Assembly: GCA_001510075.1 (NCBI GenBank)
Contig: LFEN01000064.1
Span: forward strand, 1 to 53,681
Direction: 5' to 3'
Source of the DNA: Alphaproteobacteria bacterium casp-alpha2
GTDB taxonomy: Bacteria > Pseudomonadota > Alphaproteobacteria > Rhodospirillales > Casp-alpha2
DNA length: 53,681 nucleotides
Each line of letters starts with the position of its first letter. Position 1 is the first letter of the stretch. Below the pieces are notes generated by a model that was given only the letters and a program-made list of their open reading frames with translations, made no database searches and had not been told where the DNA came from. This document shows, in pieces, positions 45,433 to 52,492 of the stretch. The position numbers and the translations under genes were made by a program.

Positions 45433-45479
45433 GGTGGATGTATGCAAGGTTCGGGTGCGCCTCGCAAATAAAATTAATC

Positions 45480-45974
45480 TCACGATTTTGTGATTCCTTC
45501 CAGGGCCGCCAGCGGCAGGGCGGTTTTGTAGGCGACCTGTTTCAGGGCGAAGGAGGATTTGATCGAGGCGACGCCGGGAATGCGCGTCAACTGATCGATC
45601 AGGAATCGCTCATAGGCGTCGAGGTCCGACGTGACCACGCGCAGCAGGTAATCGGCGTCACCGGTCATCAGATAACATTCCATGACCTCGGGGCAGGCGT
45701 TGATTCTTTTTTCGAAGGTTCCGAGCGCCTTTTTAACCTGTTTTTCCAGGGTCACACTAACAAAGACGCTGACCGGCAGGCCGGCGGCTTTGGCATCGAC
45801 CAGGGTGGCGTAGCCTTTGATAATGCCCTTTTTTTCCAGCATGCCGACGCGCCTGAGGCACGGGCTGGGCGACAGGCCGACTCTTTCCGCCAGTTCCACA
45901 TTGCGGATGCGGGCGTCGTTCTGCAGCGTTTCCAGAATTTTCCTGTCTATCGCATCGAGGCTACTATTTGACAT
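45480..45974 (-). CDS. Lrp/AsnC family transcriptional regulator
   Basis: A 164-residue regulator with an N-terminal helix-turn-helix ([18 protein letters not shown] to about residue 55) and a C-terminal ligand-binding RAM domain (about 70-150). It is divergent from the E1-like dehydrogenase gene with about 105 bases of AT-rich DNA between. In Pseudomonas putida an Lrp-type regulator (MdeR) controls mdeB next to it, so it likely responds to an amino or keto acid and controls the neighbour. Confidence 0.93.
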   Translation of the reverse strand: MSNSSLDAIDRKILETLQNDARIRNVELAERVGLSPSPCLRRVGMLEKKGIIKGYATLVDAKAAGLPVSVFVSVTLEKQVKKALGTFEKRINACPEVMECYLMTGDADYLLRVVTSDLDAYERFLIDQLTRIPGVASIKSSFALKQVAYKTALPLAALEGITKS

Positions 45975-46080
45975 TAAATTCTAATTCCATCGAATATATG
46001 TTATATTTATTGCTAAACAGTGCCATAATTAAGCTGTTTTCGCAAGTACCTGCGCCGCCGTTTCGGATTAAAATGTTGCC

Positions 46081-48438
46081 ATGGCACCGCTTGATGAACA
46101 ACACCCCGCCGCGCCGCAGGCAACCGATCTTCGAGACGCTTTGCCTTATCTGCAGGAGCTGGAAAAAAAGGTCCTGTGGCTCGCCTCGTGGATGATCCAC
46201 AACGCTAATTACCTGCGCGGCGATAAAGCCAGGGCTGGCGGACTTAAGGTTGGCGGCCACCAGGCATCGTCGGCGTCGGTGACGGCGCTGATGACGGCGT
46301 TGTATTTTCATACGTTGAGGCCGCAGGACCGGGTCGCGGTCAAACCCCACGCCAGCCCCGTTTTCCACGCCATCCAGTATCTGCTTGGCAACCAATCACT
46401 GGATAAATTGCAGAACTTCCGCGGCCTCGGCGGCGCGCAAAGCTACCCGTCCAGAACCAAGGATACCGACGACGTCGATATTTCCACCGGTTCCGTCGGC
46501 TTGGGCCCGGCGATGACGGTGTTCGCGTCATTGATGCAGGACTACCTGCGCCGCCATTCCGACACCGTCGCCGCTGGGTTGCCGGGCCGCATGATCGCCG
46601 TTGTCGGCGATGCGGAAATGGATGAAGGCAACATGTACGAAGCCTTGCTGGAAGGCCGCAAGCACGACCTTCGCAATTGCTGGTGGATTATCGACTACAA
46701 CCGCCAAAGCCTCGACGGCGTCGTCTTTGACCGCATGTTCCGCTGGATTGACCGTACCTTCCGCGCCACCGGCTGGACCGTGGTGACACTGAAATACGGC
46801 AAGCGGATGATGCAGGCCTTCGCCCAGCCGGGCGGCAAAACCCTGAAACGCTGGATCAAAGACTGCCCCAATGACCTTTATTCGGCGCTGACGTTCCAGG
46901 GCGGCGCGCATTGGCGTCAGCAACTGATGGCGGATATCGGCAATGAGGACGGCGTCACCGATTTGCTTCGCTCTTATGACGATGCGGCATTGCAGGACCT
47001 GATGACCAATCTTGGCGGTCATTGCCTGGAAACCATCCTCGAAGCTTTTGCCTCGATCACCGACGATACCCCGGCCTGTTTCATCGCTTACACCATCAAG
47101 GGCCACGGCTTGCCGCTGGCCGGACACAAGGACAATCATTCCGGCATCATGAACGAAGACCAGATGCAGGGCTTCCGCCAAAACCATGGCATTGCCGAAG
47201 GCCGGGAATGGGATCGGTTCTCAGGGCTGGGCAAGCCTGCCGATGATCTGCAAGGCTTCCTCGACGCTGTCCCCTTCAAGGCAATGAATGGTGGCCGCAA
47301 TAAAAGCGCAGCCCCGGTGCCCATCCCGGAAACCCTGAGCGTGCCAGAGCAAGAGACCATCAGCACCCAGGAAGCCTTCGGCAAGATTCTCTACGATATC
47401 GCCGGCTCGGACTCGTTGCTGGCCGATCGCATCGTCACCACATCGCCGGACGTGACGCAGTCGACCAACCTGGGCCCGTGGGTCAACCGGCGCGGCATTT
47501 TCGCCCGCGACGAAATGCCCGATACCTTCCGCGACCACCATGTCGCATCGACCCAGAAATGGTCCGCCGATGATGCCGGCCAGCACCTGGAGCTGGGCAT
47601 CGCCGAAAACAACCTGTTTTTGATGTTGGGCGCGTTCGGATTGGCGCACCGGCTGTTCGGCGAAAGGCTGCTTCCCATCGGCACGCTGTATGATCCGTTT
47701 ATCTGTCGTGGCCTCGATGCGCTCAATTATGCCTGCTATCAGGACGCGCGCTTCATGTTGGTGGCGACGCCGTCGGGTTTGTCGCTGGCGCCGGAAGGGG
47801 GGGCGCACCAGTCTATTGCGACGCCGCTGATCGGCATGGGCCAGCCGGGCCTGGCTTACTTCGAGCCCGCCTTCGCCGACGAGTTATCGGAAATTATGCG
47901 CTGGGGGTTCGCCCACATGCAGGATGACGATGGTAATGGCGGGGGCGGCTCGGTTTATCTGCGCCTGTCGACGTTGCCGCAGACACAGCCGAAGCGCAAA
48001 ATGACCAAAAGCCTAAAACACGATATTCTCGCCGGGGCCTATTGGCGGGTGAAACCGAAAGCCAACGCGAAAGGCGCGATTATCTATGCCGGCGCCATCG
48101 CCGGCGAAGCGCAAGCCGCGCATGAAAACCTCGGCGGTGGGCAAGCCGGGCTTGGGCTGTTGGCGGTAACGTCGCCGGACAGGCTTTTCAAGGACTGGCG
48201 GGAAAAGGGTGCCAAATCCCATCTGGCTGGTCTGCTGGCGGCCATCGACCGTGATGCCACGCTCGTCACCGTACAGGACGGCCACCCGGCGGGACTGGGC
48301 TGGATCGGTTCCGTCGCCGGGCATTTTGTCCGCTCTTTAGGCGTCGATGCCTTCGGCCAATGCGGGGATGTCGGGGAGCTATACCGGGAATACGGCGTTG
48401 ATGCCGTGGCTATCGAAGACGCGTTTAAGAGGCTTTAG
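46081..48438 (+). CDS. pyruvate/2-oxobutyrate dehydrogenase E1-like protein (MdeB-like)
   Basis: A 785-residue thiamine-diphosphate enzyme of the AceE/transketolase type. The thiamine motif is GDAEMDEGN (176-184), ending with DYNRQS (205-210); HASPVFHAI (90-98) is the early substrate-site segment. It is shorter than AceE (about 890) and close in size to MdeB of Pseudomonas, a 2-oxobutyrate dehydrogenase E1. The adjacent Lrp gene supports this, although methionine gamma-lyase (mdeA) is absent here. E2 and E3 genes are not in the window. Confidence 0.88.
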   Translation: MAPLDEQHPAAPQATDLRDALPYLQELEKKVLWLASWMIHNANYLRGDKARAGGLKVGGHQASSASVTALMTALYFHTLRPQDRVAVKPHASPVFHAIQYLLGNQSLDKLQNFRGLGGAQSYPSRTKDTDDVDISTGSVGLGPAMTVFASLMQDYLRRHSDTVAAGLPGRMIAVVGDAEMDEGNMYEALLEGRKHDLRNCWWIIDYNRQSLDGVVFDRMFRWIDRTFRATGWTVVTLKYGKRMMQAFAQPGGKTLKRWIKDCPNDLYSALTFQGGAHWRQQLMADIGNEDGVTDLLRSYDDAALQDLMTNLGGHCLETILEAFASITDDTPACFIAYTIKGHGLPLAGHKDNHSGIMNEDQMQGFRQNHGIAEGREWDRFSGLGKPADDLQGFLDAVPFKAMNGGRNKSAAPVPIPETLSVPEQETISTQEAFGKILYDIAGSDSLLADRIVTTSPDVTQSTNLGPWVNRRGIFARDEMPDTFRDHHVASTQKWSADDAGQHLELGIAENNLFLMLGAFGLAHRLFGERLLPIGTLYDPFICRGLDALNYACYQDARFMLVATPSGLSLAPEGGAHQSIATPLIGMGQPGLAYFEPAFADELSEIMRWGFAHMQDDDGNGGGGSVYLRLSTLPQTQPKRKMTKSLKHDILAGAYWRVKPKANAKGAIIYAGAIAGEAQAAHENLGGGQAGLGLLAVTSPDRLFKDWREKGAKSHLAGLLAAIDRDATLVTVQDGHPAGLGWIGSVAGHFVRSLGVDAFGQCGDVGELYREYGVDAVAIEDAFKRL

Positions 48439-48818
48439 TCGCCCTCGCGCCAGTTGCTGGACCCCAGCAATGCGGTCAAATCGTTAAACCGTTTCTGCCA
48501 GATTTCCAGGTCTTCCGGGTCGGCGTCTTCGTCTTTGTCCTTGATCAGCTGCTCGTGCAGGGTGACCTGGGCCTTGACGATATCAATGACCTCTTTCAGG
48601 TGCGGCTCGGTAATGGCGTTGATGGTCAGCTTGCCGTCAAACAGCATGTCGGCGCGTTCCATCATCGGCAATTCTTCCAGCCGCTCGTCCAGCGCCTTCC
48701 ATTGGGCAAACCATTCATTATAGACGGACCCAGGGGGGACACTTTTGCCGGCAATCGCTTCGTCCATATATCCCATGATGGTCATGAACTCGTGCACGGT
48801 AAATTCTAGCTTATCCAA
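48435..48818 (-). CDS. hypothetical acidic helical protein
   Basis: A 127-residue acidic, helix-rich protein with no signal peptide or membrane segment and no cysteines. It has a mid-region rich in Glu/Met/Leu and a C-terminal half (DIVKAQVTLHEQLIKDKDED) suggestive of a helical bundle. I recognise no family. It converges on the E1-like gene with a 4-base overlap of stops. Confidence 0.7.
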   Translation of the reverse strand: MDKLEFTVHEFMTIMGYMDEAIAGKSVPPGSVYNEWFAQWKALDERLEELPMMERADMLFDGKLTINAITEPHLKEVIDIVKAQVTLHEQLIKDKDEDADPEDLEIWQKRFNDLTALLGSSNWREGD

Positions 48819-48932
48819 GTAACATTCCCTTTTCGCTGGCGTTTCGCGTATTTTCTTACAGGTCGAAATTATGCAAGGCTTTTAACGGATCGTCCACCGT
48901 CGCTCAACCTTTCAAGGGAAAAAACCCGGACC

Positions 48933-49823
48933 ATGACCCCGCCCGACCACTCCAAAGACCAGAACGGATTGCCGGACCCCCGCGCCAATCCTTACCGCGA
49001 CGACATCGCCGCCGATTATCTGGAAGGCAAGGTTCCGGCAGCGCGCTTTGTCGCCGGCGCTGAGCGGCGCTTAGGGCTCGCTTGTGCGCCGGTAATGAGC
49101 AAGCCCGACGCCGGCGCCCTGCAATCCAGCGAGCTGCTGTTCGGTGAGGATTTTATCGTTTACGAGGATAAAGACGGCTGGGCCTGGGGCCAGTGCGGGC
49201 ACGACGGCTATGTCGGCTACGTCAAATCCTCCGGTCTTTTCAGCAATCTGCCGGAAGCCACGCATTGGGTGGCGGCGCTTCGCTCGCTGGTATTTCCCGA
49301 CAACAAGGGCGAATACCCGCCGAGCTTAAGCCTTTCCATGATGTCAAAGGTGGCGGTGGAAGAAACGGATGGCGATTATGCCAAGCTCGCCTCCGGCGGC
49401 TGGATGTTTGCATCTCACCTGGCGCCCTTCGGCGAGACGCGGCCTGATTTTGTCGCCACGGCATCGATTTTTTCCCGCCTGCCGTATTTGTGGGGCGGTC
49501 GTGGCGGCCAGGGGATTGATTGTTCTGGCCTGATCCAGATATCGCTGGCTGCTGCCGGTATCTTGTGCCCCCGCGATTCCGACCAGCAGGCCGCCGCCAT
49601 CGGCCAGGACATCCCGGTACCCGACGACCTGGGCGACCTGGCGCCCGGCGATATCGTCTTTTTCCCCGGCCACGTCGGCATTTACCTGGCGGCAGGCGCG
49701 TTCTTGCATGCCTCCAGCCACGATATGATGGTGGTGACGCATTCGCTGACAGACGTGGTCGAGCGAATGCGCGAACGCTTTGATCGTTCCATCAACCGGG
49801 TGCGGCGGGTGGCGGGTAATTGA
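48933..49823 (+). CDS. NlpC/P60 family peptidase with SH3 domain
   Basis: A 296-residue cysteine peptidase likely acting on cell-wall peptides. SH3b-like segments cover about residues 55-165, followed by the C40 domain: catalytic Cys197 in GIDCSGL and His247 in PGHVGIYL, with a further polar residue near 259. No classical signal peptide is seen, as in many alphaproteobacterial dipeptidyl-peptidase VI-like enzymes, which act on recycled muropeptides in the cytosol. An AAGGGA site precedes the ATG. Confidence 0.91.
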   Translation: MTPPDHSKDQNGLPDPRANPYRDDIAADYLEGKVPAARFVAGAERRLGLACAPVMSKPDAGALQSSELLFGEDFIVYEDKDGWAWGQCGHDGYVGYVKSSGLFSNLPEATHWVAALRSLVFPDNKGEYPPSLSLSMMSKVAVEETDGDYAKLASGGWMFASHLAPFGETRPDFVATASIFSRLPYLWGGRGGQGIDCSGLIQISLAAAGILCPRDSDQQAAAIGQDIPVPDDLGDLAPGDIVFFPGHVGIYLAAGAFLHASSHDMMVVTHSLTDVVERMRERFDRSINRVRRVAGN

Positions 49824-49950
49824 GGGTAGGGGGCCGCCTCAACAAACGCCGGTATTACAAAAAATTACAATTTTCTGATGAACCGGACATACGCTGATAA
49901 CAATTCCCCGTAATAATGTGCCGGTAAATTTGGCGCAGGGGATTTGAGCG

Positions 49951-50061
49951 ATGAACAACACCGAAGTTTTGACCGAAGAGAGCAATGAAGTTCAGCAAAA
50001 CGACGTTGCTGAAGAAGCGGATGAAAAAATGGAACCGTTCGTGGAAGCTTCGGCTCATTGA
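49951..50061 (+). CDS. small acidic peptide, 36 residues
   Basis: Reads MNNTEVLTEESNEVQQNDVA, then an acidic EEADEK stretch and ends in EASAH. An AGGGGA site (49937-49942) lies about 8 bases before ATG 49951, better than expected by chance. It is strongly acidic (about 11 Asp/Glu, one Lys), with no cysteines or hydrophobic run. It lies between the NlpC/P60 gene and the attachment site. No family is recognised. Confidence 0.45.
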   Translation: MNNTEVLTEESNEVQQNDVAEEADEKMEPFVEASAH

Positions 50062-50116
50062 AGAAGTCAATCCGGACTGGAATGATCTATCCGACAGGAT
50101 TGTGTAGAAAGACTGG

Positions 50117-50155
50117 ATTCCCGCCTTCGCGGGAATGACGGCGGGGGAAGCGGGA
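50117..50155. repeat. REP-like palindrome
   Basis: ATTCCCGC (50117-50124) and GCGGGAAT (50129-50136) form a perfect 8-base stem around CTTC, followed by GACGG and a second GCGGGAATGAC-like half (about 50149-50159). This GGATTCCCGCCTTCGCGGGA-type palindrome is a common dispersed extragenic repeat in Proteobacteria. It lies directly left of the tRNA fragment. Confidence 0.7.
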
Positions 50156-50173
50156 ATGACGAAAAAAAGGGAA

Positions 50174-50228
50174 TGGTGCCCCCGGGGAGAATCGAACTCC
50201 CACTCCCTTGCGAGAACGGGATTTTGAA
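50174..50228 (-). other. 3' fragment of tRNA-Leu(CAA), probable attL
   Basis: Read on the minus strand, the sequence has the anticodon loop TTCAAAA (anticodon CAA), 3' anticodon stem TCCCG, a long variable arm, the T arm GGGAG-TTCGATT-CTCCC, the acceptor strand CGGGGGC and ACCA. The matching 5' half (GCCCCCG... and CGGGA) is absent: the next bases are AT-rich and unrelated. This is the usual scar of a tyrosine-recombinase element inserted into a tRNA 3' end, where the intact tRNA is rebuilt at the far end of the element. Confidence 0.85.
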
Positions 50229-50411
50229 TTAAATGTGTATTTGAATTATACCTATTAAATCAATAACTTAAAAATTTGTGAAAAATATCATACACAGATT
50301 GTACAAATTTCAGCTTCGAACGATCACGGTTGCTGCTCTCATCATTCTAGGCTGAAGCTTAAATACGATCCTCCATTTGATCAACGAAACGCCTTGTGGC
50401 GAGTGTAAAGC
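50229..50411. other. AT-rich non-coding stretch at the element edge
   Basis: No gene is seen. It contains the inverted repeat AAATTTGT (50272-50279) and ACAAATTT (50303-50310), with a 23-base gap, which could be a binding site for integrase or excisionase arms, or an operator. The assignment is a guess from position. Confidence 0.35.
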
Positions 50412-50624
50412 TTGCTCGGAGGTAAAGAGAGCATTCGATCAGACGGGGTGCGATTATACGAATTTTTCCGAGAAATCGGATTGATCTACTGCTTGTTGAA
50501 GAACGGCTTCGCTTTAATTCGGCGGGACGCTAGGCAGGGAAACAACACCTACGTAGCCGCCGGCGACGCGAGATCACTGACGCGTGAAGAAATTAAAGAC
50601 ACGTATGGAAAAGCCGCTGGATAG
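50412..50624 (+). CDS. possible small protein or gene remnant
   Basis: A frame of up to 70 residues with soluble-looking sequence (LYEFFREIGLIYCLLKNGFA, then basic and polar). The only common in-frame starts are TTG 50412 and GTG 50448. A GGAGG site at 50418-50422 would fit an ATT at 50433 in this frame, an unusual start. It may be a fragment of a former gene. No family recognised. Confidence 0.3.
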   Translation: MLGGKESIRSDGVRLYEFFREIGLIYCLLKNGFALIRRDARQGNNTYVAAGDARSLTREEIKDTYGKAAG

Positions 50625-50629
50625 TTTTC

Positions 50630-50950
50630 TCATTTAAATGAGATGCCGTGGCGCACGTGGTCCCTTAACTGCTCGACAACCTTAGCCTGCTTTTCAAACA
50701 AATCGCGGGCAAATTCACTTAACCTGGCACTCTGCGCGGCATCACTCGAAAACTGTTCTCGCTGACCGCACTCGTTCAGCAACGTCAGAACCGTGTCCGC
50801 GGTCGGTTCCGAACCGCTGCTCTTTAGATACCCGTAATATCCGGCACTGCGGTGGAGCCAATTTCGGCTGAAATCATACTGGCTCTGCACTAGATTGTTC
50901 TTGCGGAGGCGCTGGTAAGCATCTGTGACCACTTGCCGTAACTCAGTCAT
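50630..50950 (-). CDS. hypothetical protein, DUF6626-like
   Basis: A 106-residue helical protein. The segment VQSQYDFSRNWLHRSAGYYGYL with the following GSEPTADTVLTLL resembles the small family DUF6626, but I am not certain. No membrane segment. Its start overlaps the upstream gene's stop by 4 bases, so they form a two-gene unit reading toward the attachment site. Confidence 0.65.
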   Translation of the reverse strand: MTELRQVVTDAYQRLRKNNLVQSQYDFSRNWLHRSAGYYGYLKSSGSEPTADTVLTLLNECGQREQFSSDAAQSARLSEFARDLFEKQAKVVEQLRDHVRHGISFK

Positions 50951-51213
50951 TCAGCATTATCCCAACTCCGTCCATAAACTCCTTTGGATTGTCTGGTTAA
51001 TGCGTGTTTAGCCATATTGCGGACGGTTTTAGAGGAATTGTCGCTGTCATCGTTTAGCTTGGTTCTCAAATCAGCGAGTTTGGCTTGATATTCAGCCCAT
51101 TTCTTACCCAGCTCGTATTGCTGCTTGTGTAATTCGATGGTTTTTGGGTCTTTCGGCACGAGGATGCGCCGTCTTTGCAATTGTTGTTCCGCTATGAATT
51201 CATGTGCTCTCAT
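50947..51213 (-). CDS. small basic hypothetical protein
   Basis: 88 residues from ATG 51213, which has an AGGAGG site seven bases upstream. The opening MRAHEFIAEQQ resembles the start of small proteins in some marine phages. Residues 20-65 are a likely coiled coil. Rich in Lys, Arg and Gln. It is the first gene of the pair with the DUF6626-like gene. Confidence 0.6.
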   Translation of the reverse strand: MRAHEFIAEQQLQRRRILVPKDPKTIELHKQQYELGKKWAEYQAKLADLRTKLNDDSDNSSKTVRNMAKHALTRQSKGVYGRSWDNAE

Positions 51214-51409
51214 TAAAATTCCTCCTGTCACATCTATTTATGCAGATCGTTAAATTTCTAGCGGCACAATGTTAACTAATGCTTGAAAGTTAACCGACCG
51301 CACCTAACCCTTTCAAAATCCACAGATCATAATTCTCCATCAGCCATAGGCCGCCCAAAACCATTAATATACAATCGTAATAGTAGAAATATTAATGAAA
51401 GGGATAGTT

Positions 51410-51976
51410 ATGGGACAAGCTATTGTGCTTACGGATGGGGATGTAAAAAAGGTTCTCAGCATCATCGCTGTTGGCAAACATGCTGCACGTAATCGCATTG
51501 CTTTCTTGCTCAGCGTTCAAGCTGGTATGCGGGTTGGAGAAATTTCCAAGCTGACTGTGGGTGATGTTCTGAATGGTGATGGCGGTGTTGTGCGTGAAAT
51601 TAAACTGTCGGCTGAGCAGACAAAGGGAAACAAGAGCCGAATTGTATATTTGAGCGATAAGCTACAACGGGAACTTGCCGCCTATGTCAAAACGCTGCCA
51701 CGCACCCATTCAAGCTTTCCGCTCATTTACTCGCAACGTAGATATGCTCATTTCAGCAACGTCACGCTTTGTATGCTGTTTAAGAAGCTCTACGAGCAGG
51801 CTGGTTTGCGAAATTCGAGCCATGCTGGTCGGAGAACTTTTGCGACGAAGCTGAATGCAAAGGGCGTTGGAATGCGGACTATTCAGAAATTAATGGGGCA
51901 TTCAAATATTCAAACCACATCATTGTATTGTGACGTGAGCGAAGAAACGCTGCGGAATGCTGCAGGCTTGGCATAA
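51410..51976 (+). CDS. tyrosine recombinase, catalytic domain only
   Basis: A 188-residue integrase-family protein consisting of the catalytic domain alone. All conserved residues are present: Arg41 (AGMRVGE), Lys72 (TKGNK), His138 and Arg141 (HAGRR), His164 (GHSN) and Tyr173 (SLYCD). The core-binding N-terminal domain of usual integrases is missing; small recombinases of this build (FimB-like in size) exist. ATG 51410 is chosen for its AAGGGA site; ATG 51395 is possible. It is the best candidate for the enzyme that moved the element, although the missing domain is unusual for tRNA-targeting integrases. Confidence 0.88.
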   Translation: MGQAIVLTDGDVKKVLSIIAVGKHAARNRIAFLLSVQAGMRVGEISKLTVGDVLNGDGGVVREIKLSAEQTKGNKSRIVYLSDKLQRELAAYVKTLPRTHSSFPLIYSQRRYAHFSNVTLCMLFKKLYEQAGLRNSSHAGRRTFATKLNAKGVGMRTIQKLMGHSNIQTTSLYCDVSEETLRNAAGLA

Positions 51977-52006
51977 GTGATTTCAGGATAAGATATTGCA
52001 TACGCT

Positions 52007-52162
52007 TTGAGAATTGATGTCCGCTTAAGCAGATGGGGTGGATGGCTCCCGCTCCCTGTATATCATGATGCGGTGAAACTAGGCTTAGCCATCAGCGTTA
52101 ATGGCGGATGGATGATGACCGCAAGCGGACGTGATGTGCGGAATGAAATGCTGAACGATTAG
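52007..52162 (+). CDS. possible small MazE/AbrB-like protein
   Basis: A 51-residue frame (TTG start) with an AbrB/MazE-like flavour: an IDVRLSRWGGWLPLPV start followed by LGL and VNGGWMM. No toxin gene follows, and no clear ribosome site is present. It may be a remnant. It lies between the recombinase and the UmuD-like gene. Confidence 0.25.
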   Translation: MRIDVRLSRWGGWLPLPVYHDAVKLGLAISVNGGWMMTASGRDVRNEMLND

Positions 52163-52207
52163 GAAATCACGCTCCAACCCTTGAAACTGTCATGTTATTG
52201 TTTGCGA

Positions 52208-52492
52208 ATGTTCACCGTCGTCCGCACAACCACAAACCTTAGCCTTGATGAGCACTTCATCAAACACTCCGCTGCAACCTTCTTCGTGAAGGTCGAGGGC
52301 GACGGCATGGAAGATCACGGCCTATACAAGGGCGACACACTAATCGTTGACCGATCTATCAATCCTGAGAAGACCTCCATTGTCATTGTCGTCATTGATG
52401 GCGAACTGACTGTTCGTCACTTCTCAGACATCGACAGCGAAGAGGCTGCCGTCTGGGGCGTCGTGCGCGGCTCGATAAGAGACTTGCTATGA
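52208..52492 (+). CDS. UmuD-like protein lacking the catalytic dyad
   Basis: A 94-residue protein matching the S24 peptidase domain of UmuD (FFVKVEGDGMEDHGLYKGD, LIVDRS, DGELTVRHF). UmuD/LexA proteins carry a serine in GDSM and a lysine in TVK; here they are Gly33 (GDGM) and Arg70 (TVRH). It also lacks the N-terminal arm that UmuD cleaves off, so it resembles a ready-made, shortened UmuD'. It overlaps umuC by 4 bases, so the pair is co-translated. The TTG frame from 52181 is less likely. Confidence 0.85.
   Translation: MFTVVRTTTNLSLDEHFIKHSAATFFVKVEGDGMEDHGLYKGDTLIVDRSINPEKTSIVIVVIDGELTVRHFSDIDSEEAAVWGVVRGSIRDLL

Noticed and set aside
49824-49850. Terminator after the NlpC/P60 gene
   Set aside because: TTGAGG and CCTCAA can form a short stem, but no T-run follows, so the evidence is too thin.
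49855-50070. Minus-strand frame of 71 residues
   Set aside because: It is phenylalanine-rich, lacks a ribosome site, and covers the better supported small plus-strand frame.
50174-50228. An intact tRNA gene
   Set aside because: Only the 3' part from the anticodon loop is present; the 5' acceptor strand and D arm are missing.
51283-51492. Plus-strand frame of 69 residues before the recombinase
   Set aside because: It overlaps the recombinase start in another frame and its sequence is not protein-like.
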